Part shown: piece after piece, positions 43,431-50,594 of the stretch
Position numbering within the stretch: position 1 is the first letter of the stretch
Layout of the letters: each line of letters opens with the position of its first letter
DNA from: Actinoplanes philippinensis
Lineage (GTDB): Bacteria; Actinomycetota; Actinomycetes; Mycobacteriales; Micromonosporaceae
Assembly: GCF_900113015.1 (NCBI RefSeq)
Contig: NZ_FONV01000009.1
Span: forward strand, 1 to 64,000
DNA length: 64,000 bases
Direction of reading: 5' to 3'
Program-made: the position numbers and the translations under genes
Notes under the pieces: generated by a model
The model's database searches: none
Seen by the model: only the letters and a program-made list of their open reading frames with translations
What the model was told of the DNA's origin: nothing

Positions 43431-43440
43431 TCCTAGGATG
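43431..43440. repeat. TCCTAGGATG motif, copy 1
   Basis: First of three TCCTAGGATG boxes in 2.4 kb, followed by ATTTAGGG. It contains TAGGAT, an actinobacterial -10-like element, and the rare AvrII sequence. It is upstream of the Cys-rich gene (minus strand) and beside the broken TPR gene. Confidence 0.5.
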
Positions 43441-43472
43441 ATTTAGGGAGTGTGGCGTCGGTCGGCCGGTAC

Positions 43473-43706
43473 TCACTCCGGCGAGTCGATGAGGTCGAGT
43501 GTCTCCAGATGGGCGCGGATCTCGGCGGCCGTGGGCATGCCGAGTTCGGTGTAGAGACCCAGGGCCACTTCGCACTGGCCCTGGGTCTCTACACCGTTAC
43601 TCCTCTGCCCGGCCATTCCCGCGTGTGCCGCGGCCTGCTCGTCCCGAGCGTTCATACCGAGCGTGATCGTCGAACGGCGGTCCAGCTTCGGCGTCTGCGG
43701 CAACAT
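43473..43706 (-). pseudogene. Truncated TPR-protein 3' end interrupted by an inverted repeat
   Basis: The readable C-terminus (segment CEVALGLYTELGMPTAAEIR and on to the stop at 43473) looks like the last TPR helix pair of larger AfsR-like or TPR regulators of actinomycetes. Upstream of it on the minus strand, the sequence is an inverted copy of part of the same coding region (hairpin 43547-43596), and no TPR sequence follows. The gene therefore appears broken, with only about 35 residues of homologous C-terminus left. Translation as a 77-residue protein is possible but not convincing. Confidence 0.5.
43547..43596. repeat. 21-bp perfect inverted repeat with 8-base loop
   Basis: Arm 43547-43567 (containing GTAGAGACCCAGGGCCA) is the exact complement of 43576-43596; the loop is CTTCGCAC. 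The stem is far longer than an ordinary terminator and lies inside the TPR remnant. It may be a scar of inverted duplication. Confidence 0.85.
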
Positions 43707-43784
43707 GGTCGGCGCCGGTTGGCAAGGAGCGCGCGTTGTCCGGAGAAGGGCGGCGCCCGGGGAGACACGCCGATCCCACTAGTA

Positions 43785-43794
43785 TCCTAGGATG
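43785..43794. repeat. TCCTAGGATG motif, copy 2
   Basis: Second box, preceded by ACTAGTA and followed by GCCTAGAG. TAGGAT could be the -10 of a promoter for the secreted protein gene at 43943, giving a leader of about 140 bases. Confidence 0.5.
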
Positions 43795-43942
43795 GCCTAG
43801 AGCACGTGGCCCTGAGAACCAGAACGACGGCTTCGCCGGCTGACCCCTGTCGAGTGGTCTGTGGGGGAGGGCCGGGAGCTGTCGGGCTTTGGTGGTTAGC
43901 GTCGCGGTGGGGTGGAACGATCGGCGACTCAGGAGAGTTCAC

Positions 43943-44434
43943 ATGCGATCGCCAGCGCGTCAGCTCCTGGCGGCGGTGTCGGCGGCCGCCGGTCTGGTCC
44001 TGGTTCCGGCGCCGGTCGCCGCTCACGACCGTGGTCCGGTGCGGGGCTTTCAGGTGCCGGGGCCCTCGCCGCGCCCGGATCTCAAGGGCAAGCGGCTGCG
44101 GTGTGACGGCGGGCCGGCGACGTTCCTGATCGATCCCGAGGGCTATCGGCGGGGCATCCCGACGGCGGCGGTGGGGACGAAGCTGTTCGCCGACACGGTC
44201 AAGGTCGAGTTCAAGGGGTGTGACTCGATTCCGCTGGCCGGGTATTTCAGCCAGGACGCGTACCTGGCCCGGTTGTCCGGGACGTTCGATCTGTTCCTGG
44301 TCACCAACGGGGTCAGGTACGCGATCGCGGACGCGGCCACCTTCGACGCGTTCCACTTCGACTGGGACAAGGTCATAGTGCTGTCGGTGGGCGAGCTGCG
44401 GCGGATACCGCTCGCGGCGACCTGGCGTATCTGA
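43943..44434 (+). CDS. Secreted protein with two internal beta repeats
   Basis: The protein has 163 residues from ATG 43943, chosen for AGGAGAG at 43931 and because a signal peptide starts right there (cleavage near APVAAHD). The mature part has two similar units: ATFLIDPEGYRRGIPTAAVGTKLF and DLFLVTNGVRYAIADAATFDAFHF. Each is a beta hairpin plus helix, a repeat seen in secreted actinomycete proteins of unknown role. There are two Cys and no catalytic motif. It ends with a convergent SRPBCC gene. Confidence 0.72.
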   Translation: MRSPARQLLAAVSAAAGLVLVPAPVAAHDRGPVRGFQVPGPSPRPDLKGKRLRCDGGPATFLIDPEGYRRGIPTAAVGTKLFADTVKVEFKGCDSIPLAGYFSQDAYLARLSGTFDLFLVTNGVRYAIADAATFDAFHFDWDKVIVLSVGELRRIPLAATWRI

Positions 44435-44467
44435 GCGCCGCATCAGGCATTGCTCACCCGGGACCGG

Positions 44468-44495
44468 CCCGGCCCGCGCGCTGTCGTGGGCCGGG
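44468..44495. terminator. Putative shared terminator
   Basis: CCCGGCCC (44468-44475) pairs with GGGCCGGG (44488-44495) between the convergent secreted-protein and SRPBCC genes. The stem is short and has no T-run. Confidence 0.4.
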
Positions 44496-44512
44496 TTCGG
44501 CCCTGTGACGCT

Positions 44513-44992
44513 TCAGGGCTGGGGCCGCAGCCGGCTGCCCGGGCGCAGCCGGCCCTGGTCGTCGAGGTCGTCGAGCAGGGTGGGCAGTCCCTTGGACAGC
44601 ATCGTGCGCCGGACCCGGGCGAGCAGCCGGGACATGACGAAGCCTTCGATGCCGCGGAAGCCGGTGTGCTGGTAGGTGAGACGGGTGCCGGTGGCGGTCT
44701 CGTCGAGGCGGCAGGTGACGAGGCTCGGGGTGTCGGTCTCCTTGTTGCGCCAGGTGAAGCGCAGCAGTGCCGGGCGGTCGGCGGTGAGGACCTCGCAGCG
44801 GACGATTCCGTCCCAGCCGGGGACCGGCTTGCCGACGAAGCGGAACCGGGTGCCGGCCACGGGCTCGAATCCTTCCGGCCGGCCGCCCTGTCCGGTCGAG
44901 GTCCACAGCGGCACCAGCGCCGGGTCGGTCAGCGCCTGCCACACCACCGGCCGTGGGCGGGGGTACTCGTTGACGATGGTGAACTCGCTCAT
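44513..44992 (-). CDS. SRPBCC (AHSA1/polyketide-cyclase-like) ligand-binding protein
   Basis: The 159-residue protein has the START-like helix-grip fold: strand-helix start EFTIVNEYPRPRPVVWQALTDPALVPLWT, central strands with RFRFVGKPVPGWDG, and the long C-terminal helix GFVMSRLLARVRRTMLSKGL. These proteins bind a hydrophobic ligand. Its ATG has GGGAGAG about 8 bp upstream. It is divergent from a TetR gene with a 17-bp operator between, so its expression is probably induced by the ligand of that TetR. Confidence 0.82.
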   Translation of the reverse strand: MSEFTIVNEYPRPRPVVWQALTDPALVPLWTSTGQGGRPEGFEPVAGTRFRFVGKPVPGWDGIVRCEVLTADRPALLRFTWRNKETDTPSLVTCRLDETATGTRLTYQHTGFRGIEGFVMSRLLARVRRTMLSKGLPTLLDDLDDQGRLRPGSRLRPQP

Positions 44993-45018
44993 GTGACCGT
45001 CTCTCCCTCAGGCAATTT

Positions 45019-45035
45019 TTTACAGTCACTGTAAA
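45019..45035. promoter_or_regulatory. 17-bp TetR operator
   Basis: TTTACAG-TCA-CTGTAAA is a perfect dyad in the 90-bp divergent region between the SRPBCC and TetR genes. This form (TTTACAG..CTGTAAA) is a common TetR-family operator. Confidence 0.75.
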
Positions 45036-45082
45036 CAAGTGGGTTGCTGTACGCCAGCTTCGGGAGCCGGTATCTTCGAGGC

Positions 45083-45769
45083 GTGCCCGATCTGCCTGCG
45101 CCCGCACGAACCTCGTCGCCGGGGCGCGACCACCTCGCCGGGAACGGGTCCGAGCCCCTGCGCGAGCGGCGCCGGCGGGAGCTGCGGCGGCAGCTGTCGG
45201 AGGTGGCGACCCGCATGTTTCTGGATCGTGGCTTCGACGCGGTGCGCGTGGCGGATGTCGCGCGGGCCTGCGGGGTGGCCGAGAAGACTGTCTTCAATCA
45301 TTTCCGTACCAAGGAATCCCTGCTGGTGGACCGTTGGGAGGAGCAGACCCGGGCACTGTGCGACGGCCTGGCCGACCCGGACACCGCGCCGGTGGACGCG
45401 GCGCTGGCGGTTCTGGACGGCGAGCTGGCCTTCCTCACCTCGCCGGCCAGTCAGCGGGCGGGTGGATTCGGCGTCGACGAGCTACGCCGCTTCAGCCGGC
45501 TCGTCGCCTCCACGCCGTCGCTCGTGGCACACAACCGGGAAGCTCTGGACCGGCTGACGGCGGCGGCCGCCGCGGCGCTCGCCGGCCGTACCCGGAGCGC
45601 TCCTGAGGATCCGGAGGCGTGGATCACGGCTGTCGCGCTGGCCGGGCTCTGGCAGGTCTACACGGTCAGCCTGCACCGGCACCTGGACGGTGACGACCCG
45701 GCCGCGATCGGCCGAGCCGTCACCGTCGACCTGCGGCGCGCCGCGGGCAAGCTGCGTGGTGGCATCTGA
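45083..45769 (+). CDS. TetR-family transcriptional regulator
   Basis: The protein has 228 residues from the GTG at 45083 (CGAGG upstream). The HTH (ARACGVAEKTVFNHFRTKESLL) is typical of TetR and starts about 40 residues into the protein, after a disordered Arg/Pro tail. The C-terminal helices form the ligand domain. It is divergent from the SRPBCC gene and very likely binds the 17-bp dyad at 45019-45035. Confidence 0.87.
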   Translation: MPDLPAPARTSSPGRDHLAGNGSEPLRERRRRELRRQLSEVATRMFLDRGFDAVRVADVARACGVAEKTVFNHFRTKESLLVDRWEEQTRALCDGLADPDTAPVDAALAVLDGELAFLTSPASQRAGGFGVDELRRFSRLVASTPSLVAHNREALDRLTAAAAAALAGRTRSAPEDPEAWITAVALAGLWQVYTVSLHRHLDGDDPAAIGRAVTVDLRRAAGKLRGGI

Positions 45770-45790
45770 CGACGAGGTCGCGTCGTTCCA

Positions 45791-45800
45791 TCCTAGGATG
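45791..45800. repeat. TCCTAGGATG motif, copy 3
   Basis: Here the box is part of a perfect 12-bp palindrome, CATCCTAGGATG, followed by CGTTAGAGG. Like copy 2 it precedes a GACGGCTTCGCCG element. Confidence 0.5.
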
Positions 45801-45810
45801 CGTTAGAGGT

Positions 45811-45828
45811 GGTGCGGCAAGCCGCACC
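45811..45828. terminator. Hairpin after the TetR gene
   Basis: GGTGCGGC and GCCGCACC form an 8-bp stem with a 2-base AA spacer, 42 bp past the TetR stop. It may end the TetR transcript or fold at the 5' end of a transcript starting at the TAGGAT box. Confidence 0.45.
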
Positions 45829-46095
45829 CGGTCAAAACCTATAAGGACGGCTTCGCCGACACGACAAGGGATTCGGTAAGGTGTCGTTCGTGACTGCCGG
45901 GTCGGCCTTGGGCCATTACCGAGTGGGGCACCCGGCTGACGCGTGATCGCCGGGCGGCCGCCACGGTCGCCTGTTGCCCGCGCTCGTTCGCCGCCTGATC
46001 GTTCGTCTTTCTCTGCGTGTGGCCGTCTGTGTGACGGCGGATTTCTGCTGCCCGCCGGTGTGCGGGTTTTCTGGGTGGACTACCGAAAGCTGAGA

Positions 46096-46932
46096 ATGTC
46101 GAACGATTTCAACTCTTCTGTCATCGCCGAGTTCCGGGCCAATCAGGGCCGGGTCGGTGGGATGTTCGAGGGTGGCCGGCTGTTGCTGTTGACGACGACC
46201 GGTGCCCGCAGTGGGCGGCCGCACACCGTGCCGCTGGGTTATCTGCCGGATCAGGATCGGGTTCTGGTGATCGGGTCGGCTGGTGGGTCCCGTCGTCATC
46301 CGGCGTGGTTCCACAATGTGCTCGCGGATCCGGTGGTCCGGGTCGAGGACGGTCCGTTCGTGTACGAGGCGACGGCGACCGTGCTGACCGGTGCGGAGCG
46401 GGACGAGGTGTTCGCGCGGGCTGTCGAGCAGGATTCCGGGTGGGCCGATTATGAGCGGCGTTCCGGGCGGGTGTTGCCGGTGGTGGCGTTGCGGGCGGTG
46501 CCGGTCGCGGGGCCGCCGCGGTCGAGTGGTGGGTCGCCGTCGTCGCCGGTGGAGGTGTTGCGGCTGGTGCACGGCGCGTTCCGGCGGGAGCTGGAGTTGA
46601 TCCGGCGCGAGGTGGTGGCGTCGGGTGCGGTGGTGGGGGCGCAGTTGCGGGTGAACTGCTTGACGTTGTGCGCGAATCTGCACGGCCACCATGTGAAGGA
46701 GGATCAGGGGCTGTTCGCGATGCTGGAGTATGCGCATCCGGAGCTGGCTTCGGCGGTCGGGGAGTTGCGGGCCGAGCACGGTGTGGTGGCTGTGTTGCTG
46801 GAGCGGTTGCGGTCGGTGCTGGGGGAGCCGGGTGTGAGCCGGGAGGCGTTGCTGGCCGAGGTGGATGCGTTGACCGGTGATCTGATCGCGCATCTGGATC
46901 GTGAGGAAGCGGTTCTGGCCGGGGTCCGGTAG
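46096..46932 (+). CDS. Deazaflavin-dependent reductase fused to a hemerythrin domain
   Basis: The protein has 278 residues from ATG 46096. Residues 1 to about 135 match the DDN/F420-dependent nitroreductase family split beta-barrel (LLLLTTTGARSGRPHTVPLGYLPDQDRVLVIGSAGGSRRHPAWFHNVLADP). Residues about 150-275 form a hemerythrin-type helical bundle with metal-ligand candidates HGAF, HGHHVKED, HPEL, EHGV and HLDREE. The fusion suggests a redox enzyme using F420H2 with an O2- or redox-sensing diiron partner. The start lacks a strong ribosome site. Confidence 0.85.
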   Translation: MSNDFNSSVIAEFRANQGRVGGMFEGGRLLLLTTTGARSGRPHTVPLGYLPDQDRVLVIGSAGGSRRHPAWFHNVLADPVVRVEDGPFVYEATATVLTGAERDEVFARAVEQDSGWADYERRSGRVLPVVALRAVPVAGPPRSSGGSPSSPVEVLRLVHGAFRRELELIRREVVASGAVVGAQLRVNCLTLCANLHGHHVKEDQGLFAMLEYAHPELASAVGELRAEHGVVAVLLERLRSVLGEPGVSREALLAEVDALTGDLIAHLDREEAVLAGVR

Positions 46933-46941
46933 GGGCTGGGG

Positions 46942-46979
46942 GCTGTCCCGGAGGTTTGCTGTCAGGTCTCCGGGACAGC
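46942..46979. terminator. Shared terminator hairpin
   Basis: A 12-base perfect stem (GCTGTCCCGGAG at 46942-46953 with its complement at 46968-46979) spans the space between convergent genes and includes the last codons of the FAD monooxygenase gene. Confidence 0.65.
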
Positions 46980-48494
46980 GTCGGCGAGGGTGCGTGCGGG
47001 TGCGCCGAAGTGGCGGGTGAGGGCGGCGCGGAGGGTGTCGTGGGTGCCGGCTGACCAGGCGGTGAAGCAGTCGGGGCGGACGAGGAGGGCGGTGGCGGTG
47101 GTGCCTTCGAGGTGGCCGGTGAAGATGTCGACGCGGTCGTTCCAGGGTGCGGCGGTGGGTGCGTAGGCGCCGGTGGAGTCGAGGAGCAGTGGCCGGGCGG
47201 TCCGGGTGAGCTCGGCGAGGGTGCGGGGGCCGTGGTCGGTGTGGATGGTGAGGTCGGGGGTGATGCGGCCGGCGAGGGGGTCGGTGGGGTCGCTGGGGTA
47301 GTGGGTGTCGGCGCCGGACATGAGGGCGGCGATGTGGGCGGTGACTTCGGGTTTGTGGAGTAGTTCGGTGAAGAGCTGGCGTAGGCCGGTGATGTCGTCG
47401 CCGGGGCTGATGAGTGCGGATTGGGCGCGGGTGGACATGACGACGCGTTCGGCGACGGGGCGGCGTTCGGTTTCGTAGGTGTCGAGCAGGTCGGGTGGTG
47501 CCCAGCCGTGGAGGGTGGCGGCGAGTTTCCAGCCGAGGTTGGCGGCGTCCTGGAGGCCGAGGTTGAGGCCGGGGCCGCCGATGGCGGGGTGGACGTGGGC
47601 GGCGTCGCCGAGCAGGAGGATGCGGCCGGTGCGGTATCGGGTGGCGATGCGGGTGTTGCCGGCGGTGAGTCGTCGGAGGAGTCCGGGGTGGTCGGGTGGG
47701 TTGATGGGGATTTCGGTGCCGAGGACGCGGGTGACGCTGGTGCGGAGTTCGTCGAGGGTCATGGGGGTGTCGTCGTCGGTGGTGGGGGTGTCGGGCCATT
47801 CGGTGGTGCCGAGGATGGCGGGGCGGCCGGGGAAGGGTGCCCAGACGATGAGGCCGTGGGGTGTGCGGGTGTGCTGGAAGGGTGGGACGGTGCCGTATCC
47901 GGGGGCGTTGATGGCGCCGGTGTGGGGGTCGAGGGCGCTGGTGGGGATGGTGACGTTTGCGGTGCGGGAGATGGTGCGGTCGTGGGTGACGCCGGGGAAG
48001 TCGATGCCGGCGAGGCGGCGTACGGTGCTGCGGCCGCCGTCGGCGCCGATGAGGTATCGGGTGGTGATCCGGGTGCCGTCGGCGAGGGTGGCTTCGATGC
48101 TGTCGGGGTGTTGGTGCAGGTCGGTGAGGTGGTGTCCGCGGCGGATGTCGGCGCCGAGTTCGAGGGCGCGGGTGGTGAGGGCGGCTTCGAGTTGGGCTTG
48201 GGGTATGCCGAGGCCGTAGTGGGGGTTGTCGTGGAGGGTGGTGAGGTCGAGGGGGAAGCCGCCGAAGGTGAAGGCGGGTTGGGGGGTGGGTGGGTCGGGG
48301 TTGCCGGTGAGTCGGCTGTGGAGGCCGCGGCGGTCGAGGAGTTTGACGACTTGGCCGATGAGGCCGTTGGCGCGGGGTTCGTGGGTGGGTGTGGGGTGGC
48401 GTTCGAGGATGACGGGGTGGATGCCGGCGAGGGCGAGTTCGCAGGCGAGCATGAGGCCGTTGGGTCCGGCGCCGATGATGAGGGCGTCGATCAT
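46962..48494 (-). CDS. FAD-dependent aromatic monooxygenase (PheA/TfdB family)
   Basis: The 510-residue enzyme has the FAD-binding GAGPNGLMLACELA fingerprint at the N-terminus. The DG motif is LIGADGGRSTVRRLAGI, the second FAD motif RILLLGDAAHVHPAIGGPGLNLGLQDAANLGWKLA, and the C-terminal domain is thioredoxin-like. These NAD(P)H-dependent enzymes hydroxylate aromatic polyketides, phenols or rifamycin-like drugs. The ATG at 48494 has AAAGGA upstream. The TetR gene 71 bp before it on the same strand probably senses its substrate and forms an operon with it. Confidence 0.88.
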   Translation of the reverse strand: MIDALIIGAGPNGLMLACELALAGIHPVILERHPTPTHEPRANGLIGQVVKLLDRRGLHSRLTGNPDPPTPQPAFTFGGFPLDLTTLHDNPHYGLGIPQAQLEAALTTRALELGADIRRGHHLTDLHQHPDSIEATLADGTRITTRYLIGADGGRSTVRRLAGIDFPGVTHDRTISRTANVTIPTSALDPHTGAINAPGYGTVPPFQHTRTPHGLIVWAPFPGRPAILGTTEWPDTPTTDDDTPMTLDELRTSVTRVLGTEIPINPPDHPGLLRRLTAGNTRIATRYRTGRILLLGDAAHVHPAIGGPGLNLGLQDAANLGWKLAATLHGWAPPDLLDTYETERRPVAERVVMSTRAQSALISPGDDITGLRQLFTELLHKPEVTAHIAALMSGADTHYPSDPTDPLAGRITPDLTIHTDHGPRTLAELTRTARPLLLDSTGAYAPTAAPWNDRVDIFTGHLEGTTATALLVRPDCFTAWSAGTHDTLRAALTRHFGAPARTLADAVPET

Positions 48495-48565
48495 GGTGTG
48501 GTCCTTTGTGGGCGTGGGTGATCGCCGCGGGGCCCGGTGGGGTCGCGGTGGTGGGTGGGTGTGGG

Positions 48566-49180
48566 TCAGGGGGTTGGGGTGGGGAGTCCGGCGGCGATCT
48601 GGGTGAAGGCGTCGGTGATGAGGTTTTGGATGGGGGTGGGTGTGGGGTTGTCGAGGTAGTGCTGCATGGCGACGGAGATGGCGGCGGTGGCGGCGGCGGC
48701 GACGAGCCGGGGGTACATGTCGGTGGGGTGGGTGCCGGTGCGGTCGGCGATGGCGGCGACGAGTTCGGTTTCGGCGATGGCGGTGGCGCGGAGTCGTTCG
48801 CCTTCGAGTGCGGGTTCGGCGAGCATGGCGCGGATGCCGGTGGCCCAGTGGGGGTGGGCGGGGGTGGGCATGGCGTCGACTTCGGGGCCGCGGGTGAATT
48901 GTTCGAGGGCGGCGGCGGTGAGGGCGGTCCAGAGGGGTTCGTCGGTGGGGCGTTGGCGGAGGGCGGTGGCGGTGCGGAGGCTGCGGTCGAGGTGGCGTGA
49001 GGCGATGGCTTCGGCTTTGCTGGAGAAGTAGTTGTTGAAGGTGCGGGGGGAGACGCCGGCTGCTTCGGCGATGTCTTCGACGCGGACGTTGTCGTAGCCG
49101 CGTTCGGCGGTGAGGTGGATGGCGGCCCAGCCGAGGGCTGCGCGGGTTTCGGCTTTTTTGCGTTCGCGGAGGCCGCTCAT
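48566..49180 (-). CDS. TetR-family regulator of the monooxygenase unit
   Basis: The protein has 204 residues from the ATG at 49180. The HTH (EAAGVSPRTFNNYFSSKAEAI) is of the MftR/AcrR-like TetR type. It is first in a two-gene unit with the FAD monooxygenase. A 36-bp double dyad lies 18 bp upstream of its start and should be its operator. The domain after the HTH is of unknown ligand preference. Confidence 0.87.
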   Translation of the reverse strand: MSGLRERKKAETRAALGWAAIHLTAERGYDNVRVEDIAEAAGVSPRTFNNYFSSKAEAIASRHLDRSLRTATALRQRPTDEPLWTALTAAALEQFTRGPEVDAMPTPAHPHWATGIRAMLAEPALEGERLRATAIAETELVAAIADRTGTHPTDMYPRLVAAAATAAISVAMQHYLDNPTPTPIQNLITDAFTQIAAGLPTPTP

Positions 49181-49197
49181 GTGTCCACCGTAGCTTG

Positions 49198-49233
49198 AAT
49201 TGCGTGGCACGCAAAGATGCGTGCCACGCAATT
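49198..49233. promoter_or_regulatory. Double dyad: two adjacent TetR operators
   Basis: Two near-identical 13-bp palindromes, TGCGTGGCACGCA and TGCGTGCCACGCA, flank AAGA. Together with outer AATT/AATT they give 16-base complementary arms (49198-49213 and 49218-49233). The element lies between the TetR start and the stop of the small secreted gene, so it may also terminate the latter. Confidence 0.75.
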
Positions 49234-49236
49234 TTC

Positions 49237-49464
49237 TTAGCCCCAGGGGTCCGTGAGGTCCATCCACGGGTCGGTGGGGCCGAGCGGGTCCGGCCACCGG
49301 TCGGGGCACGGGTCGTCGGGGTCCGGGTAGGGCCAGGTCAGGTAGTCGTACTCGGAGTAGTCGCCGACGATCGGCAGCGGTGGCGGGTCGGCGGCTCGGG
49401 CGGGGCCCGGGGTGAGCAGCAGGGCCCCGCCGGCGAGGCTGCCGATGAGGATCAGTGCGCGCAT
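49237..49464 (-). CDS. Small secreted Asp/Pro/Trp-rich peptide
   Basis: The 75-residue protein has a signal peptide (cleavage near GPARAADPP). The mature part is about 50 residues, rich in Asp, Pro, Tyr and Trp (YDYLTWPYPDPDDPCPD), with a single Cys. The ATG has AGGAGG 7 bp upstream, so translation is likely. It is acidic and probably unfolded or metal/peptide binding; function unknown. It is alone, with the TetR operator just downstream. Confidence 0.7.
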   Translation of the reverse strand: MRALILIGSLAGGALLLTPGPARAADPPPLPIVGDYSEYDYLTWPYPDPDDPCPDRWPDPLGPTDPWMDLTDPWG

Positions 49465-49693
49465 GAGATGCCTCCTGGTGATGGGTTGTCACCCAGAAGG
49501 GTGATCCGCTGTGCGTCCCGGTGTGGCGGGTTTCCGTAGCTGTCTCTGAACCGCTTCGCCGGTGAACCGCCGCCGGCCGGCGACCCACTCGAGCCCGCGT
49601 TGCAGTGCGGGCGCCTCATCGCTCGTTCACCCGGGCCGCGACGATCCGGGCGCGGCAGGCCTCTCAACTCGATCGTGAGGGAGGGGCGGGCGC
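49465..49693. other. Upstream region of the small secreted peptide gene
   Basis: Contains the small dyad TCACCC-AGAA-GGGTGA at 49489-49504, 24 bp upstream of the ATG at 49464. It may be an operator. Nothing else is recognised apart from unremarkable GC-rich sequence up to the GNAT stop. Confidence 0.4.
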
Positions 49694-50107
49694 TCAGGGG
49701 CGGACGAGGACGGTCCGGGTATGGGCGGGGCGGAATCCGGCGGCCTGGTAGAAGGCGGCGGCGGGGGTGTCGCGGCCGGTCAGCAGATACCAGTGGGTGA
49801 CGTCGGGCAGCTGCTGGGCGAGGTCGGTGAGCAGCCGGGCGCCGAGGCCCCGGCGCTGGTGGGCGGGGTGGACGCACATCTCCTGGAGCAGGAAGTGGTC
49901 GGTGGCGCCGTAGCGTTCGCGGTGGCCGATGGCGAACCCGGTGACGGCGCCGTCGTGGCCGGTGGTGTGGGTGGCGTGGGCGCGGGGTGTGGTGAGCATG
50001 TCGTGCAGGCGCTGGGTGGCGTCGGCCGGGTGCCAGGTCTCGTTCCACGGTGGGCGGGAGAACACGTCAACGTAGAGGCGGGCGTAGGCGTCGAGGTGGT
50101 CGAGCAT
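49694..50107 (-). CDS. GNAT-family acetyltransferase
   Basis: The 137-residue protein has the acetyl-CoA site QEMCVHPAHQRRGLGARLLTDLA (Q/RxxGxG/A) and the last beta strand FYQAAGFRPAHTR. GNAT enzymes transfer an acetyl group to an amine on a small molecule or protein. It is 3 bp after a second GNAT gene on the same strand, so the two form a unit. The acceptor is unknown. Confidence 0.85.
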   Translation of the reverse strand: MLDHLDAYARLYVDVFSRPPWNETWHPADATQRLHDMLTTPRAHATHTTGHDGAVTGFAIGHRERYGATDHFLLQEMCVHPAHQRRGLGARLLTDLAQQLPDVTHWYLLTGRDTPAAAFYQAAGFRPAHTRTVLVRP

Positions 50108-50110
50108 TCC

Positions 50111-50572
50111 TCAGAGGGTAAGGCTCAGGTGGACGCTGTTGGGGTCGGGGCGGTAGCCGGCGAACGGCGGGCACGGCTGGAACCCGAATCGCCGGTAGAG
50201 GGTGCGGGCGGGGTGGAAGAAGTCGCCGGCGCCGGTCTCCAGGTAGAGGTGCTGGTATCCGCGGTGGCGGGCCTCGGTGATGAGGTGGGTGAGCAGCGCG
50301 GCGGCGACACCGCGGCGCTGGGCGGTCGTGGCGGTGCGCATGGATTTGATCTCGGCGCCGGCCGGGTCGAGGTGTTTGAGGGCGGCGCAGCCGACGAGGT
50401 TGCCGTCGTCGTGGGCGGTCCAGACGGTGATGCCGGGGGCGCGGAGGCTGTCGAGGTCGAGGGCGTGTTTGCTCTCGGGTGGGGTGATGGCGCGCATCTG
50501 GTCGACGTGTTCGCGCAGGAGGGCGGCGATGGCGGGGCCGGTGAGGTCGTCGACGGTGATGTGCAGGGTCAC
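50111..50572 (-). CDS. GNAT-family acetyltransferase
   Basis: The 153-residue protein starts at GTG 50572. The acetyl-CoA motif is SMRTATTAQRRGVAAALLTHLI and the C-terminal strand LYRRFGFQPCPPF. It is similar in plan but not in sequence to the next GNAT gene, which begins 3 bp after its stop. Segments LDSLRAPGITVWTAHDDGNLVGCAALK resemble putative acetyltransferases of the YafP/PhnO-like group. The acceptor is unknown. Confidence 0.85.
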   Translation of the reverse strand: MTLHITVDDLTGPAIAALLREHVDQMRAITPPESKHALDLDSLRAPGITVWTAHDDGNLVGCAALKHLDPAGAEIKSMRTATTAQRRGVAAALLTHLITEARHRGYQHLYLETGAGDFFHPARTLYRRFGFQPCPPFAGYRPDPNSVHLSLTL

Positions 50573-50594
50573 GGCGGCTGATTTTACGGCGCCG

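Larger units (their letters stand above)
45770..46095. other. 326-bp gap with repeat motif and hairpins
   Basis: This gap follows the TetR stop. It holds copy 3 of TCCTAGGATG (45791-45800) and a hairpin (GGTGCGGC at 45811-45818 with GCCGCACC at 45821-45828). A GACGGCTTCGCCG element at 45846-45858 also occurs at 43826-43838, after copy 2. The rest resembles leader DNA of the reductase-hemerythrin gene; frames that extend upstream to 45943 have no ribosome site. Confidence 0.5.

Noticed and set aside
49198-49233. The 36-bp palindrome as a transposon terminal repeat
   Set aside because: It is a single-site structure made of two similar palindromes next to a TetR start. No partner end or target duplication is seen.
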